Shown here: one piece after another, positions 33,689 to 44,292 of the stretch
Layout: each line of letters begins with the position of its first letter
Numbering within the stretch: position 1 is the stretch's first letter
Assembly: GCF_032118995.1 (NCBI RefSeq)
Contig: NC_092651.1
Location: 9,821,285 to 9,885,284, forward strand
From: Asterias amurensis
Taxonomy: Eukaryota; Echinodermata; Asteroidea; Forcipulatida; Asteriidae
Direction of reading: 5' to 3'
Length of the DNA: 64,000 nucleotides
The notes under the pieces: model-generated
Seen by the model: only the letters and a program-made list of their open reading frames with translations
What the model was told of the DNA's origin: nothing
Database searches by the model: none
Position numbers and translations under genes: made by a program

Positions 33689-36600
33689 ATGACAGAAAAA
33701 CACACTTCTTACACAAGATTGTGTGCTTTCAGATGCCTCAGAAAAAGGCTGTAGGTTGCAAGGCTTTCTTTATAATTATATTCAAATTGTTTTATTCAGA
33801 AATTACCTCTTTCTCTCAAACTATGTGACTTAAGACAGAGTCGTCTCTAATGTTTTGTTATTGTCAACAGCTCTCTCAATTGCTCGTTACAAAGTAAGTT
33901 TTTATGCTAATGGAGTAATTACCAAACGTATCCAGTGCCTGTAACACTATTTGATCGGAACCAAAAACTAATGGCAAGCCTCCATAAAATGGTGGAAGTC
34001 CTCTAAGTAATATTCATAGACGTGTTTTTTATTTATTTATTTTCAACATTTATTTTCTTCTAGGCTGCTGTGGTTTATAATCGTTGGCGGTATGAGCGGA
34101 TACCTTGTCTACGGCATCGTGATCAGTACCCAAACCTACTTCAGCTATCCAGTCACGAGTGTTGTGAAAATCAAACACCAAAGCTCTGTCAAATTCCCGG
34201 CCGTCACATTCTGCAATTTCAACTGGTGGCGTACGTCAAAGATCAGCCCCGAGTTGGGCCGAGCTATCAGAGCCGTGGCCAGTGAAGATGAAGAGGACAG
34301 GGTTGACTTCTCAATCGGTTCGATATCCAACATGTCAGCCCGACTGCGTGTCGTTGGTCACCAAATAGAGGACATGCTCGTGCTGTGCAAATTCAAAGGG
34401 CAGAAATGCAGTGCGGCTAACTTCACTCAAGTCATAACAGATTTTGGATTGTGCTATTCGTTCAACGAGAACATTGACAGCAATCATACAATCCACCAAT
34501 CCGGAAGCCAGAACTCGTTATTTATGCAAATCAACTTGGAACAGGATGAGTACTTGCCTGGGCTCAATATTGCAGCTGGAATTAAAGTAAGTGGCTAAAA
34601 ATTATATAAATGTTTTCCTTCAAATCTCGATTCATAAAGTGCAACATCAGTAACAGCCTTAATAAATCACTGTCGTTTTTTCATCCCATACAGTTGATGT
34701 GGTCCGATTCCCGAAAAAAAACATTTTGCTTATTGTTAATTATTACGCCTCTGCATGGATTATTGTTTTCCCCATAAAACTGCAGTTGATGGTACATCCT
34801 CAAGGACAGCGCCCTCTTGTGAGTGAATTGGGCATTGCCATCTCACCGGGATTTGAAACTTTTGTTGGACTACAGTATACACAGGTATTAATTATTTGAG
34901 GAGGAGTCTCCCAACACTCATGATTTTGTGCATGAATGGGTTTCATGATTCATCATGCGGGTTTCTCCCAATTTGTGATGTACAAATTGCTGCACAAACA
35001 TATTAGTGGTTTGACGTCATTTGAGTATGGCGCCCTTGCCAATCCCGCGCGCATTTATTTTTCGTACATAAAAACCTGTAGTAGTGATTTTCAAAGGGGA
35101 TTTTGTTCTTCTAAGCCGATTGAAAGTGATTACTGAACAAAATATATCAGAATTTGTTTGAGGATGGCAATTTTGTTTAGAAAAAATAGCATCCCTTGCG
35201 CCGCGCGTACAACTCTGTGCGTTTATGGTTCTTTAGTTACCTCCAAGGTGGTGGATGGAGGACGTCATGCATGAGGTCTATTGGAGGCATGCATGAGGTC
35301 TATTGGAGGGCTATTCTAACATGTTTTTTTGAAACTCGTTTAGGTTATCCTAGAAAAGGATTAATTAATAGTGCCTTAAGCGTGTCACGTATGATTAATC
35401 TTCCCATTTTTTTTTTCATTTCCCCTGTTTTCATTACATATTGAGATCCTACTTTTCAAGATGACACCCTTGGCCAGTTTTTCAAACAACCAAAACCCAC
35501 ACATTGCCTCGAGGTTATTGTGTAACAAGTGCCATGCATCCACTTTTTTGCAGGTATTCAACCTAAAGACACCGTACGAATCTAACTGCACCACCGAGGA
35601 ACTGAAATACTCGCCTCGTTTCACTGTACCATTGTGCCAGTACGAACACATGGCGGATGTGATCAGCAACACGTGTGGTTGCCGAGACTTACGATTTCCA
35701 GGTTGGTCTACCCTATGGTCTACCATTACTTCATTTTAGTTGTGATCGTCTCCGATCACGCTAAGATTTAACCAGCAGCTTCAGAAAAACATAATGTAGT
35801 CTGAGACTACATAACTAGTCTCAAACGTTTTGATCAACTGCAGATTCTCGAGCTCACTGTTCACGATTTTCTCTTAATTCACAGGAGACTTGCGTGAGTG
35901 TATGCTGAGCGAGTACAGCTGTTTGCGTCAAGCTCTTGGTAAATATTTATGGCCTTTTCTAAATCTTGGCTTACATTCCGGCTCTTTAGTGATCAGTGTG
36001 TATTTTTGCACTGTACTTCAATCAAAGCCCGGAGGCTGAACTGTGGTTTGGAAAAGGCCTTTTAGATCGTCTTCGCCACCAGCGTTTACTCACTGGTAAA
36101 CAAATGTGCATTTTTTACAAATTGATGAAACCACATTAATTCCTTTTTATACACTGGTGAATATAAAGTTTGTCCACATCACGCGGTGGCGCTCTAACCA
36201 CTCCACGGTCGCCCAACAGTCGGCTGCCTTTAACACTAAAGAGGACGTTCAGAATGATTATCGATTAAATAAAACAAACATATTTGTGATCATTTGTCTT
36301 TCTTCTTTTTTTTCGCCAGCTGATTTTACTTCTGCTGATAAATCCGTTAAGTGTCAAATCCCTTGCAATTTGACCGCGTACGAGCCGCGTATTTCCTTTG
36401 CCCATTGGCCTGGGCACCTACAAGCAGATGACATCTTGGAAGACTTAAACATGACCGAAAGTGATATCAGGTACAATTATTAAACCAAATAAGATTTGAA
36501 GACCCATACCCCCCCCCCCCCCCCCCCATTGATGCAAGCTCTAAATACTTTCAATGTCTTGAACTAGAGATTATGCATTTCCAAATGTTTTTCTTGTGCT

Positions 36601-37462
36601 CTCAGAAAGAACTTGCTACAGGTCAGAATTTATTTCGAGGAAATTAGCTACAAAAGAATTGAAGAAGTCGCGTCTTACAGTTTCCTAGATTTGCAGAGTA
36701 AGTTTAATTATAAAACTTATAATTCAACAAAAATGAAAGGAATCTTTTAATCAGAGTGACAACGTCCTGTGTAAAGCTAAGATTTTTTTTTTTTCCAAAC
36801 GTCAACGTACTCCAAAGTGAGAACTGTTTAATGCATTTAAGTCAAAGGCTTTCTTGGTGTGCAAAACACGTCTTGTGAAAACTTCACAGGAGCGAATGTA
36901 TTCGATATGAGTGACCATCTTGTACCTATTGAAAGTACAAAATTATATAATAGTTTTCTGTATAAGTCCAGGGGGGTTGCCTGGTTTTTATGACAGTGGC
37001 TGCTGAATGCTTCGCAGCACCGTGTAAAAAAAACCAATTGTGCTATATAAACGATCCCAATTCAAACGTCGTAGCTCTGCTTATCCTGTTCAAAAACAAT
37101 TTTTTTTACAGGCCTTAGGGGTGCGACCAAGTGCGTTATAGGAACATAGTTTAACTATTTTAAAGGTCTTCCGCAACGTCTCACTTTTGTGTTAGGGTTT
37201 GCATAATATTAGTAAAATTGAAAGTAACTAATGATCACATGTTTTTTATCACAAATTTAAACATGGCTTACTTGGTAGGAATTGTTCAGTCGCAAGCAGC
37301 TTGTTTATGAAGCATTTTGGGGCGTGGTCCCCATTTCGTCTCTTTTCAGGCAGCATTGGTGGTTACATGGGTCTCCTGATTGGGGCCAGCCTGATCACTC
37401 TGTTTGAGTTTCTCGACTTCATCGTGGTTACGGTGGCAACCCATCTGGGCCAAATTTCATGA
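33146..37462 (+). CDS. DEG/ENaC family (amiloride-type) sodium channel subunit
   Basis: Eight GT-AG exons with matching phases: 33146-33384, 34064-34586, 34786-34884, 35554-35701, 35885-35938, 36320-36470, 36606-36697 and 37350-37462. They total 1419 bases, encoding 472 residues plus TGA. The protein is a plasma-membrane trimeric cation channel subunit. The N-terminal gating HG motif is at residues 65-66 (DTTFHGVR). TM1 is about 81-102. The family hallmark FPAVTFCN follows at 124-131. The ectodomain has about a dozen cysteines and contains PLVSELGIAISPGFETFVG and CGCRDLRFPG. TM2 carries the selectivity-filter triplet GAS near 447 (MGLLIGASLITLFEFLDF). Length is close to ASIC/BASIC-type channels (about 450-550). 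The cytoplasmic tail is very short (VATHLGQIS), and its last residues and stop lie in a repeat terminus. Gating stimulus (acid, peptide, bile acid or mechanical) cannot be assigned. The start is the first in-frame ATG of the exon; a later Met at residue 28 is possible. Confidence 0.93.
33457..33611. mobile_element. 155-bp hairpin MITE with 9-bp target duplication
   Basis: Perfect inverted ends tagacccagtaactggggcg / cgccccagttactgggtcta, flanked by GTCTTGGAG at 33448-33456 and 33612-33620. A 27-bp piece of the right arm is duplicated internally. A 9-bp duplication points to a Mutator-like (MULE) element. It lies in channel intron 1. Confidence 0.88.
33624..33945. repeat. C14-A(n) homopolymer tract and right half of a TTAA MITE
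   Basis: C at 33624-33637 runs into more than 40 almost pure A, followed by the right half of the GGCAGTGGACAC element (acacaagattgtgtgctttc to the terminus near 33944). Confidence 0.75.
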
Positions 37463-37618
37463 ACTTGCTCAGCACAGACAAGTATTGCTTAGCAGAATTA
37501 CGGCACTCGCCAAAATTACGAATTACGGTACTCGCCTAATAGAGCTTGCATTGTTGTGACTGGCGCCTCTCTCAGTTTTTTTTTTTTAGCAAACACGTTC
37601 GTCAAGCAGTGTTTCTGC
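37447..37618. mobile_element. GGGCCCAATTTCAT-type MITE, left part, overlapping the channel stop
   Basis: gggccaaatttcatgaactt starts inside the last channel exon; gcttagcaga and gcaagctctatt-like motifs follow (here inverted). The right terminus is interrupted at the TTAA at 37619 by further insertions. Confidence 0.7.
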
Positions 37619-38008
37619 TTAAAGGAACACATTGCCTTGGATCGGTCGAGTTGGTCTTTGAAAAGCGTTTGTAACCGTTTTTTATTAAATGCATATGGGT
37701 AGAAAGATGTTGTAAAAGTAGAATACAATGATCCACACAAACTTGCCTCGAAATTGCGTGGTTTTCCTTTTACCTCGTCGACTAACACGTCGGCCATTTA
37801 TGGGGGTTAACATTTTGACTCCCATAAATGGCCGACGGTGTTAGCTCGCACAGTAGAAGGGAAACCACGCAATTCCGAGGCAAACTTGTGTGGATCATTG
37901 TATGCTACTTTTAAAACATCTTTCCAACCATATGCATTATATAAAAAACGGTTACAAACGCTTTTGTTTTGACCAACTCGTCCGATCCAAGGCAACGTGT
38001 TCCTTTAA
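37619..38008. mobile_element. TTAA foldback MITE, AGGAACACGTTGCC family
   Basis: TTAA at 37619-37622 and 38005-38008; matches 20487-20877 in both arms. Confidence 0.92.
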
Positions 38009-38387
38009 AGGCAGTGGACACGATTGGTAATTGTCACAGACCATACTTCTCACTCGGTGTATCTCAACATATCCATAAAATAACAAACCTGTAAAAATTT
38101 GAGCTTAATCGGTCGTCGAAGTTGCCAGATAATAATGACAGAAAAAACACCCTTGTCACACGAAGTTGTGTGCTTTCAGATGCTTGATTTCGAGACTTCA
38201 AATTCTAAATTTGAGGTCTCGAAATCAAATTCGTGGAAAAGTCCTTCTTTCTCGTAAACTACGTCACTTAAGAGGGCCGTTTCTCACAATGTTTTATATT
38301 ATCAACAGCTCCCCATTACTCGTTACCAAGTAAGGTTTTATGCTAATAATTATTTTGAGTAATAACCAATAGTGTCCACTGCCTTGA
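38005..38387. mobile_element. TTAA MITE, GGCAGTGGACACTATTGG family, abutting
   Basis: Shares the TTAA at 38005-38008 with the preceding element; right end gtgtccactgcc is followed by TTGA, a decayed TTAA. Confidence 0.85.
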
Positions 38388-38586
38388 ACAGCTATTATAA
38401 CAAAAATTGGCCACTGACTAGCGGGCGAAGACTGATGTAAAATGCAAACATGGCTAAGGAATAAATTATGTGTGTTGGTTCTGAGTGTAGTTGACATTAA
38501 TTAGGAATTACCATCAATGTGAATCAGGTTCAAAACTGTTATATTTTTGTGAGTGTTTTGTTTCAATACCATTGCAGTCGCTTTTG

Positions 38587-40013
38587 TATGAAGCCCTATT
38601 GGTGCCACTTGACAAGTGCATATATTGTTTCACTGAATGAGATGTATTTCACAGCACCGCCACATATCTTGCGGCCGGCACTTATTATCTCGCGGCCGCC
38701 ACTTATTATCTTGCGGCCGCCACTTAGTATCTTAGTATCTTGCGGCCGCCACTTAGTATCTCGCGGCCACCACTCATTATCTTGTGGCCGCCACTTATTA
38801 TCTTGCGGCCGCAACTTATTATCTCGCAGCCGCCACTTAGTATCTTGCGGCAACCACTTATTATCTCGTGGCCTCCACTTAGTATCTTGCGGTTGCCACT
38901 TGTTATCTTGCGGTCGCCACTTAGTATCTCGCGGCCGCCACTTATTATCTTGCGGCTGCCACTTAGTATCTTGCGGACGCTACTTATTATCTTGCGGCCG
39001 CCACTTAGTATCTTGTGGCCGCCACTTAGTATCTTGCCACTTATTATCTTGCGGCTGCCACTTAGTATCTTGCGGCCGCTACTTATTATCTTGCGGCCGC
39101 CACTTAGTATCTTGCGGCCGCCGCTTAGTATCTTGTGGCCGCCAGTTAGTATCTTGCTGCCACAACTTCAAGTTGTGTAATTGAAAACAGGTATTGGGAC
39201 AGGTTGTCATTCATAAAGACGTAAAGTCATGCAAAAGTTGTCGGTATTTTGCAATGTTGGACAACATGGAACGGGATTTATTAAAACAAGTTTATTTCCA
39301 GCTTGGATTAAATTACAGGGAAAAACTGTGCTCTTTAGCAGCCAATCATAGAATCATAATCAGTATGCGGACCCTAAAGCGTGAATTGAGAAAGCTTGGA
39401 CTTTTCAGAAGAAAACACAAATCTGACTTGTTAGATGTTGCCATGTTTATTGTTAAAACTAAAACAGACCAAGGAAATCACCAAGGATACAGATGGCTGC
39501 ATTCGAAATGTTTAAGTGGCGGCCGCAAGATACTTAGTGGTGGCGGCCGCAAGATAATAAGTGGCGGCCGCAAGATAATAAGTAGTGGCCGCAACTTACT
39601 AAGTGGCGGCCGCAAGATAATAAGTGGCGGCCGTGAGATAATAAGTGGCGGCCGCAAGATACTAAGTGGTGGCCGCGAGATAATAAGTGGCGGCCGCGAG
39701 ATAATAAGTGGCGGCCGCAAGATAATAAGTGGCGACCGCAAGATAATAAGTGGCGGCCGCAAGATACTAAGTGGCGGCCGCGAGATAATAAGTGGCAGCC
39801 GCAAGATACTAAGTGGCGGCCGCGAGATAATAAGTGGCGGCCGCGAGATAATAAGTGGCGGCCGCAAGATAATAAGTGGCGACCGCAAGATAATAAGTAG
39901 CGGCCGCAAGATACTAAGTGGCGGCTGCAAGATATAAGTGGCTGTGCTGTGAAATACATCTCATTCAGTGAAACATACATGCACTTGTCAAGTGGCACCA
40001 ATAAGGCTTCATA
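38587..40013. mobile_element. Foldback transposon with opposed 21-bp arrays and a transposase fragment
   Basis: Exact ends tatgaagcc…ggcttcata lie between a perfect 6-bp duplication CTTTTG (38581-38586 and 40014-40019). About 70-bp terminal inverted repeats (38587-38656, 39943-40013) are nearly identical. Next come tandem arrays of a 21-bp unit (cttgcggccgccacttatta): about 24 units at 38656-39165 and about 20 units in opposite orientation at 39515-39942. The 350-bp centre encodes ISMRTLKRELRKLGLFRRKH and GYRWLHSKC, resembling the N-terminal part of integrase-core (DDE) transposase proteins. The catalytic domain is absent, so the element is non-autonomous. Confidence 0.9.
39266..39511 (+). 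pseudogene. Integrase-core transposase N-terminal fragment
   Basis: The frame from the Met at 39266 reads MERDLLKQVYFQLGLNY…, through RTLKRELRKLGLFRRK, to GYRWLHSKC, about 82 residues. It then runs without a stop into the 21-bp array. This resembles the HTH-like N terminus of integrase-core transposase relatives in animals (recalled, not searched). No DDE triad is present. Confidence 0.7.
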
Positions 40014-40019
40014 CTTTTG

Positions 40020-40717
40020 ACATAATTAGTAAGTCTTAGCGAACTATTAGGTCTTCTGCGTGACTAATTAGTTTAACCTCGAGTTATGGGATTGTCAACT
40101 TGTGTACCGGGTACTCCCTTTTTTTGCTGTGAATTAATCTCTCCAAATTTATTTGAATTATAGGCCTATGCAATGTAGTCCTGTCTACCCGTAAATCGGT
40201 CAATTTGTGTTGTTAAATTGTATAACATGTCCATCAAAACGAGTACATTGACATTTACTACAATACGGGTAAACTTATAGCTGCCATACATACCAGCAAC
40301 AACACAATATGCATAATTTGTCGTAACAATTTACCACGACATTAATTTATGGCTAATAACCAAATCGATAGGGACTATATAGAAAAGCATAAACCGAGGC
40401 CAAGGGACACGACATCTGGTATAGTGTTTGCACAACGAAAATAACGATTTTATTAATACTTTGTAAAGGCCTACACATTGGTAGGCTATTTTTGTATTTT
40501 TCAGACAAAAGCAAATTTCCTCGTACATGCTCATTCATGTCACCAGTTGTATGGCAGTATGTGACTGGTTAAGTCATGCCTCACAACTTTATAAGCTTTT
40601 ATGAATCTGCTCGGTGCACTTGCTGTTGATCATTTACGAATAGTTGTGTTCTGTTTGGAACAAGCACTTATTGTTCATCTGCTGTAACTTAGGTGTAGGC
40701 CTACACACTTCAGCAAC
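40020..40717 (+). promoter_or_regulatory. Upstream region of the ZIP gene
   Basis: About 700 bp of AT-rich, mostly unique DNA between the foldback element and the ZIP start. No TATA box stands out; a short 5' UTR intron with acceptor at 40713 is possible. Confidence 0.3.
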
Positions 40718-41728
40718 ATGTTGGAGGTAACAGAAATCAAAGTGGTCGCCATTTTCACACTACTGGGTGCGGCTTTGCTCTTTGGGTTAATCCCAATATG
40801 CCTCATCTCCAAGACATCGATGAGGGACCCTAAACACCGTGAGCGAGTGAAACGTGCCGTGGGTTGGCTCAACGCTTTTGCCGGCGGAGTCTTCATGGGA
40901 ATCGCGCTGATCCACCTCCTCCCGGAGGCAAGACTGCTGATGACGGATGCATTCGAAATGCAGGGCTTGATGTACCATTTCAACTGGGCCGAGTTCACAG
41001 CGGCTGGCGGGTTCTTCTTGATAGTGTTCGTCGAGCAAATTATCTACCTCTGCCAGAATAGACTTGCAAATGACGAAGAGCCAGAGGAAGTTGCCTTTGC
41101 TGGTAAAGAGGTAACCAGTGACAAAGCTGACACTGCTCAAACATCGGATCCTCAAAAGACGAGAGACGAGTCTACTAAATCTGACAGCAAGCCTTTGGTG
41201 GAGGACGACGATGATAAAGACGCGGGAATGTTGAACCTACCAACAAGACTAACCACCCTACGGGCTGTCATACTTCTGATCTCACTCTCTCTACATTCAA
41301 TATTCGAAGGCTTGGCAATCGGGTTACAGCTCAACAGAAAAGACGTGGTCGACATATTCATAGCCATTGCCCTGCACAAGGGAATAGAGGCGTTTACCAT
41401 TGCGATCAGCTTCGCCCAAACGTATGTGAGTAACACAGCCAAGAGTGTGTACTGCGTCATCTTCTCACTGATGTCCCCAATCGGGGTTGGTATCGGTATA
41501 CCCATTGCCCAGGCTACCCTCGCCAAACACAAAGAGATGCCAGGTTCAAGTCTCATGATCAATGCCGTTCTGCAAGCTATGGCTACTGGCACGTTCATGT
41601 TTGTTACATTCATTGAGATTCTACCGCAAGAACTCAACTCTAAGAAAGACGGTATGGCCAAGTTTGCATGCGTTCTTGTGGGATTCGGAGCGATATCGGC
41701 ACTAAATGCTTTCGAACATAAAATGTAG
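40718..41728 (+). CDS. ZIP family zinc/iron transporter, SLC39A1/2/3-like
   Basis: Uninterrupted 336-codon frame with a good start context (caacATG, A at -3). ZIP transporters move Zn2+ and sometimes Fe2+ into the cytosol. Eight hydrophobic segments fall at about residues 6-30, 48-68, 90-111, 180-204, 208-233, 243-266, 278-302 and 313-331. TM4 has the ZIP signature HSIFEGLAIG (H193, E197, G198) and TM5 has HKGIEAF (H220, K221, E224); these form the intramembrane metal site. The TM3-TM4 cytosolic loop (112-178) is acidic (DEEPEE, EDDDDK) and lacks the His-rich cluster common in this family. Length and layout fit the ZIP-II group (ZIP1-3). Vertebrate homologues have introns, so a retrocopy or ancestral intron loss is possible. 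An acceptor-like AG 4 bases before the ATG suggests a spliced 5' UTR exon upstream. Confidence 0.93.
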   Translation: MLEVTEIKVVAIFTLLGAALLFGLIPICLISKTSMRDPKHRERVKRAVGWLNAFAGGVFMGIALIHLLPEARLLMTDAFEMQGLMYHFNWAEFTAAGGFFLIVFVEQIIYLCQNRLANDEEPEEVAFAGKEVTSDKADTAQTSDPQKTRDESTKSDSKPLVEDDDDKDAGMLNLPTRLTTLRAVILLISLSLHSIFEGLAIGLQLNRKDVVDIFIAIALHKGIEAFTIAISFAQTYVSNTAKSVYCVIFSLMSPIGVGIGIPIAQATLAKHKEMPGSSLMINAVLQAMATGTFMFVTFIEILPQELNSKKDGMAKFACVLVGFGAISALNAFEHKM

Positions 41729-42330
41729 AGCTGCTGAAATGACTGTTCTTTGAAACCACACTTAACTTGCCATCGTTCAATTCTTAAAAAATAACTGAAC
41801 TAACTTGGGTTGGATGTCTAGTACGCACAAATTTATCTGCCATTGTCAAGTCTCGCGCAGATGAACATGTTTGTTACCACTTTTTTTATCACATTTCTTT
41901 TCTTTTTTTGGTCACAAGAGCCGAGTGTTTATATATTGAACGCTCGCTCACTGTTAAACTGGTCCCAATGTTCCAATACGCGAGACTTGCATAGTCTGTT
42001 TAGATTAATGTAAATTTTCAATTTCATGTATTTACTTCTTTATTTTTATATTCTATATATGTGTTGTATGTGTGTTCATTTATTTGCACAGTGTGAAGGA
42101 TAGTTACCAGAAACATTGTTAATATGTGTTAGTTTAAAGTGGAAGAGTGAAAACAGTGCAGAGGAACTTGGAATTCTAGCTGTAATAATAGGTCCGCTGC
42201 CCTCTTCGAAGTTTTTCTTAGTGTACATCCAAACAGACAATTATTATGGAGAGCCTTTGGCTAAAGAAACCCAAATCCAAATGTGCACACAAAGTAAACA
42301 CGTTTCGTTTTACGCTCAACGGCTGTTTTA

Positions 42331-42586
42331 GACCCGCTTGGTAATTGTCAAAAAACGGTATTCTCACCCAACATGCATAAATAACAAATCCGTGACAAAA
42401 CATAACTCCGCTCGTGTTCACCCTTTTTTATTTATTGCTAATAGTTTTAAGGTGTCCAGACCCGCTTGGTAATTGTCAAAAAACGGTATTCTCACCCAAC
42501 ATGCATAAATAACAAATCCGTGACAAAACATAACTCCGCTCGTGTTCACCCTTTTTTATTTATTGCTAATAGTTTTAAGGTGTCCC
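42331..42586 (+). repeat. 128-bp tandem duplication
   Basis: gacccgcttggtaattgtca through gttttaaggtgtcc occurs twice head to tail with no visible differences. Confidence 0.93.
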
Positions 42587-42920
42587 CTACCTTCTTGTTA
42601 AATCTCGCGTATCCTCATTTTCATCATTACTTCCTGGACACACAATGGCTAATGGCACACCCAGACTCGCGAGCCTGCTGTCCTCGATCCCTTCAAAAAT
42701 ATTTTTCCCCCTGCAAAATACCCCCCCCCTAAAAAATAATGAAACAATAAATAAAGCAGTAATAAGTTAGGAATCAACAAACAATTAATGACAAATTAAT
42801 AAATTAAATAGCTGTCTTACTCGGAGTTCTGGTTACGTATGCTAAGCTACTTTAAACTACAAAGGAATTTAGTAAAAATTCGGTAATTAAGTTGTGAAAT
42901 ATTGTCTAGTTAAACGGACT

Positions 42921-42928
42921 AAATAAAC
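42921..42928 (+). terminator. Candidate poly(A) signal downstream of the ZIP gene
   Basis: An AATAAA lies within actaaataaacaat about 1.2 kb after the ZIP stop, followed by a T/G-rich stretch (ttttgtctgttgtgagttt). Another AATAAA near 43542 is an alternative. The 3' UTR between 41729 and here is AT-rich and carries a 128-bp duplication. Confidence 0.3.
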
Positions 42929-42939
42929 AATATTTATAT

Positions 42940-43084
42940 TAGCACGTTTTGTCTGTTGTGAGTTTATTGATCTTATGACAAGGTGTATATTTCACCATTA
43001 CCTTCTGTAAACCCTGTAAATTATTTGTAAATCTGTGAACTTTTAATTTGTTTTCTGTACCGAAAGTGTATAATGGCTTTAAAG
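42940..43084. mobile_element. Right end of a GTCCAATGGC-type TTAA MITE (truncated)
   Basis: caccattaccttctgtaaac, aaatctgtgaac and taccgaaagtgtataatggc are the inverse of the left half of 49214-49585; TTAA follows. Confidence 0.65.
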
Positions 43085-44099
43085 CGGCATTTAGAGGGCC
43101 GGCCTTTTCCAAACCTCAGTTCAGGCTATGTGCTCTACTTTGATGTTGAAGCAAAGTGCGAGATATACCACTGCTCTCTAAAATGCTGTCGAAACCTAAT
43201 ATAATAATCCTACGTTTGGAAAATGCCCTATTTATTTGTTTCTGCACGCATGGCGACCAGCTTGCAGTCTTGCGTATTTACGCATCAAAACATTTTCGAT
43301 ATGTGCTGTGTTCATTGAATAAATATTGATTGGCAGTGCCAATCAAAAACAACCCAAAATTAATCCATAATGGGATTGGATTACAGAGTAATGGTTTTTA
43401 TCAATTTGGATTTATACAAATCGATTGTCACAATTTCTGTCAGTAATCAAGGCTGGGAGTACAAAGGAATCCAACCATTACAGCAGATGGTATAAAATGC
43501 CTGACATGATTATATATAGGTTATGAAATCCATTTTTCCTTAATAAAGTTTGTTTCACTACCATTAGGAGTTATATTGTCATTCTAACTAGAGTTAGAGT
43601 CACCAAACTTCGATTTAACTCGCAAGCATGAGCTCATGTTTTTTTTTTCCAAGGGAGACTTTTCCGCCTTTTGTCTTTTAAAAAGTGATCCAAAGTTAAA
43701 AATTTGTCACTTCTTTCGGTTAGAGTTGGGTTGGTTTGATTGTTTATGCGTATGGTTAGGGTTGGTCGAGTTTTTTGAGCCCAGTATGTAAAAGAACCCC
43801 TCGAAAATAATGTAGTCTGTGTAGCCCCCCCCCCCCTTTACCCCCATGCTGTCATATATAAAATTTAACTCTCGGTAGAATGATCATGGACCCACTTGCA
43901 TTCCCGTCCACTTTTATTTTATATTGTTGTATATTTTTATAAAGCCAAGGGTAATTTTTGGCCTCCACTGATAGCTCATTATAGAATAAATATGATTTAT
44001 TAGAAGCAGTCTCCAAACTATTTGATTGTAACGTCATTGGGCCATGCCACACACAAAACCCAAATGGAATCAGTTCATTCCTCCAGCTAAAAGTTTTTA

Positions 44100-44292
44100 T
44101 GACATCATGATAGGTTTGTCTCATGTCAACAGAGGGCGCACTTTCAGCTAACTGTTGATGAACAGCAAATCCCGAAGGCGGAAGTAGAAGTGAAAGAAAT
44201 GTAAGATTGACGTGTTCCACCCCGAAAAAGCGTCGCAATTATCCACTTGTTGCGAGAATGTTGGAGTAAATTACTTCAGGAATGCAGTAGAG
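44100..44292 (+). promoter_or_regulatory. Candidate first (5' UTR) exon and promoter, donor at 44293
   Basis: A non-repetitive segment with more CpG than its surroundings ends in a consensus donor (gtagag|gtaagt). It could be the transcription start exon feeding 47855-47968 and 54697. A second candidate is the ATG at 44873 with a donor at 44922. The exon start is not visible. Confidence 0.2.

Noticed and set aside
33517..33754. Frames of poly-Phe or poly-Lys near 33.6 kb
   Set aside because: Translations of the A/T homopolymer and the hairpin MITE.
38519..39184. 221- and 146-codon frames with CGRHLLS / PPLSILR repeats
   Set aside because: They are translations of the 21-bp tandem array in several frames and both strands; the absence of stops follows from the repeat length, not coding selection.
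38656..39942. CRISPR-like array
   Set aside because: Units are contiguous without spacers, occur in inverted arrays and lie in eukaryotic DNA between transposon ends.
43852..44238. 128-codon minus-strand frame
   Set aside because: Longer than expected by chance, but no domain, no recognisable similarity and no splice or promoter context; it overlaps the candidate 5' exon on the other strand.
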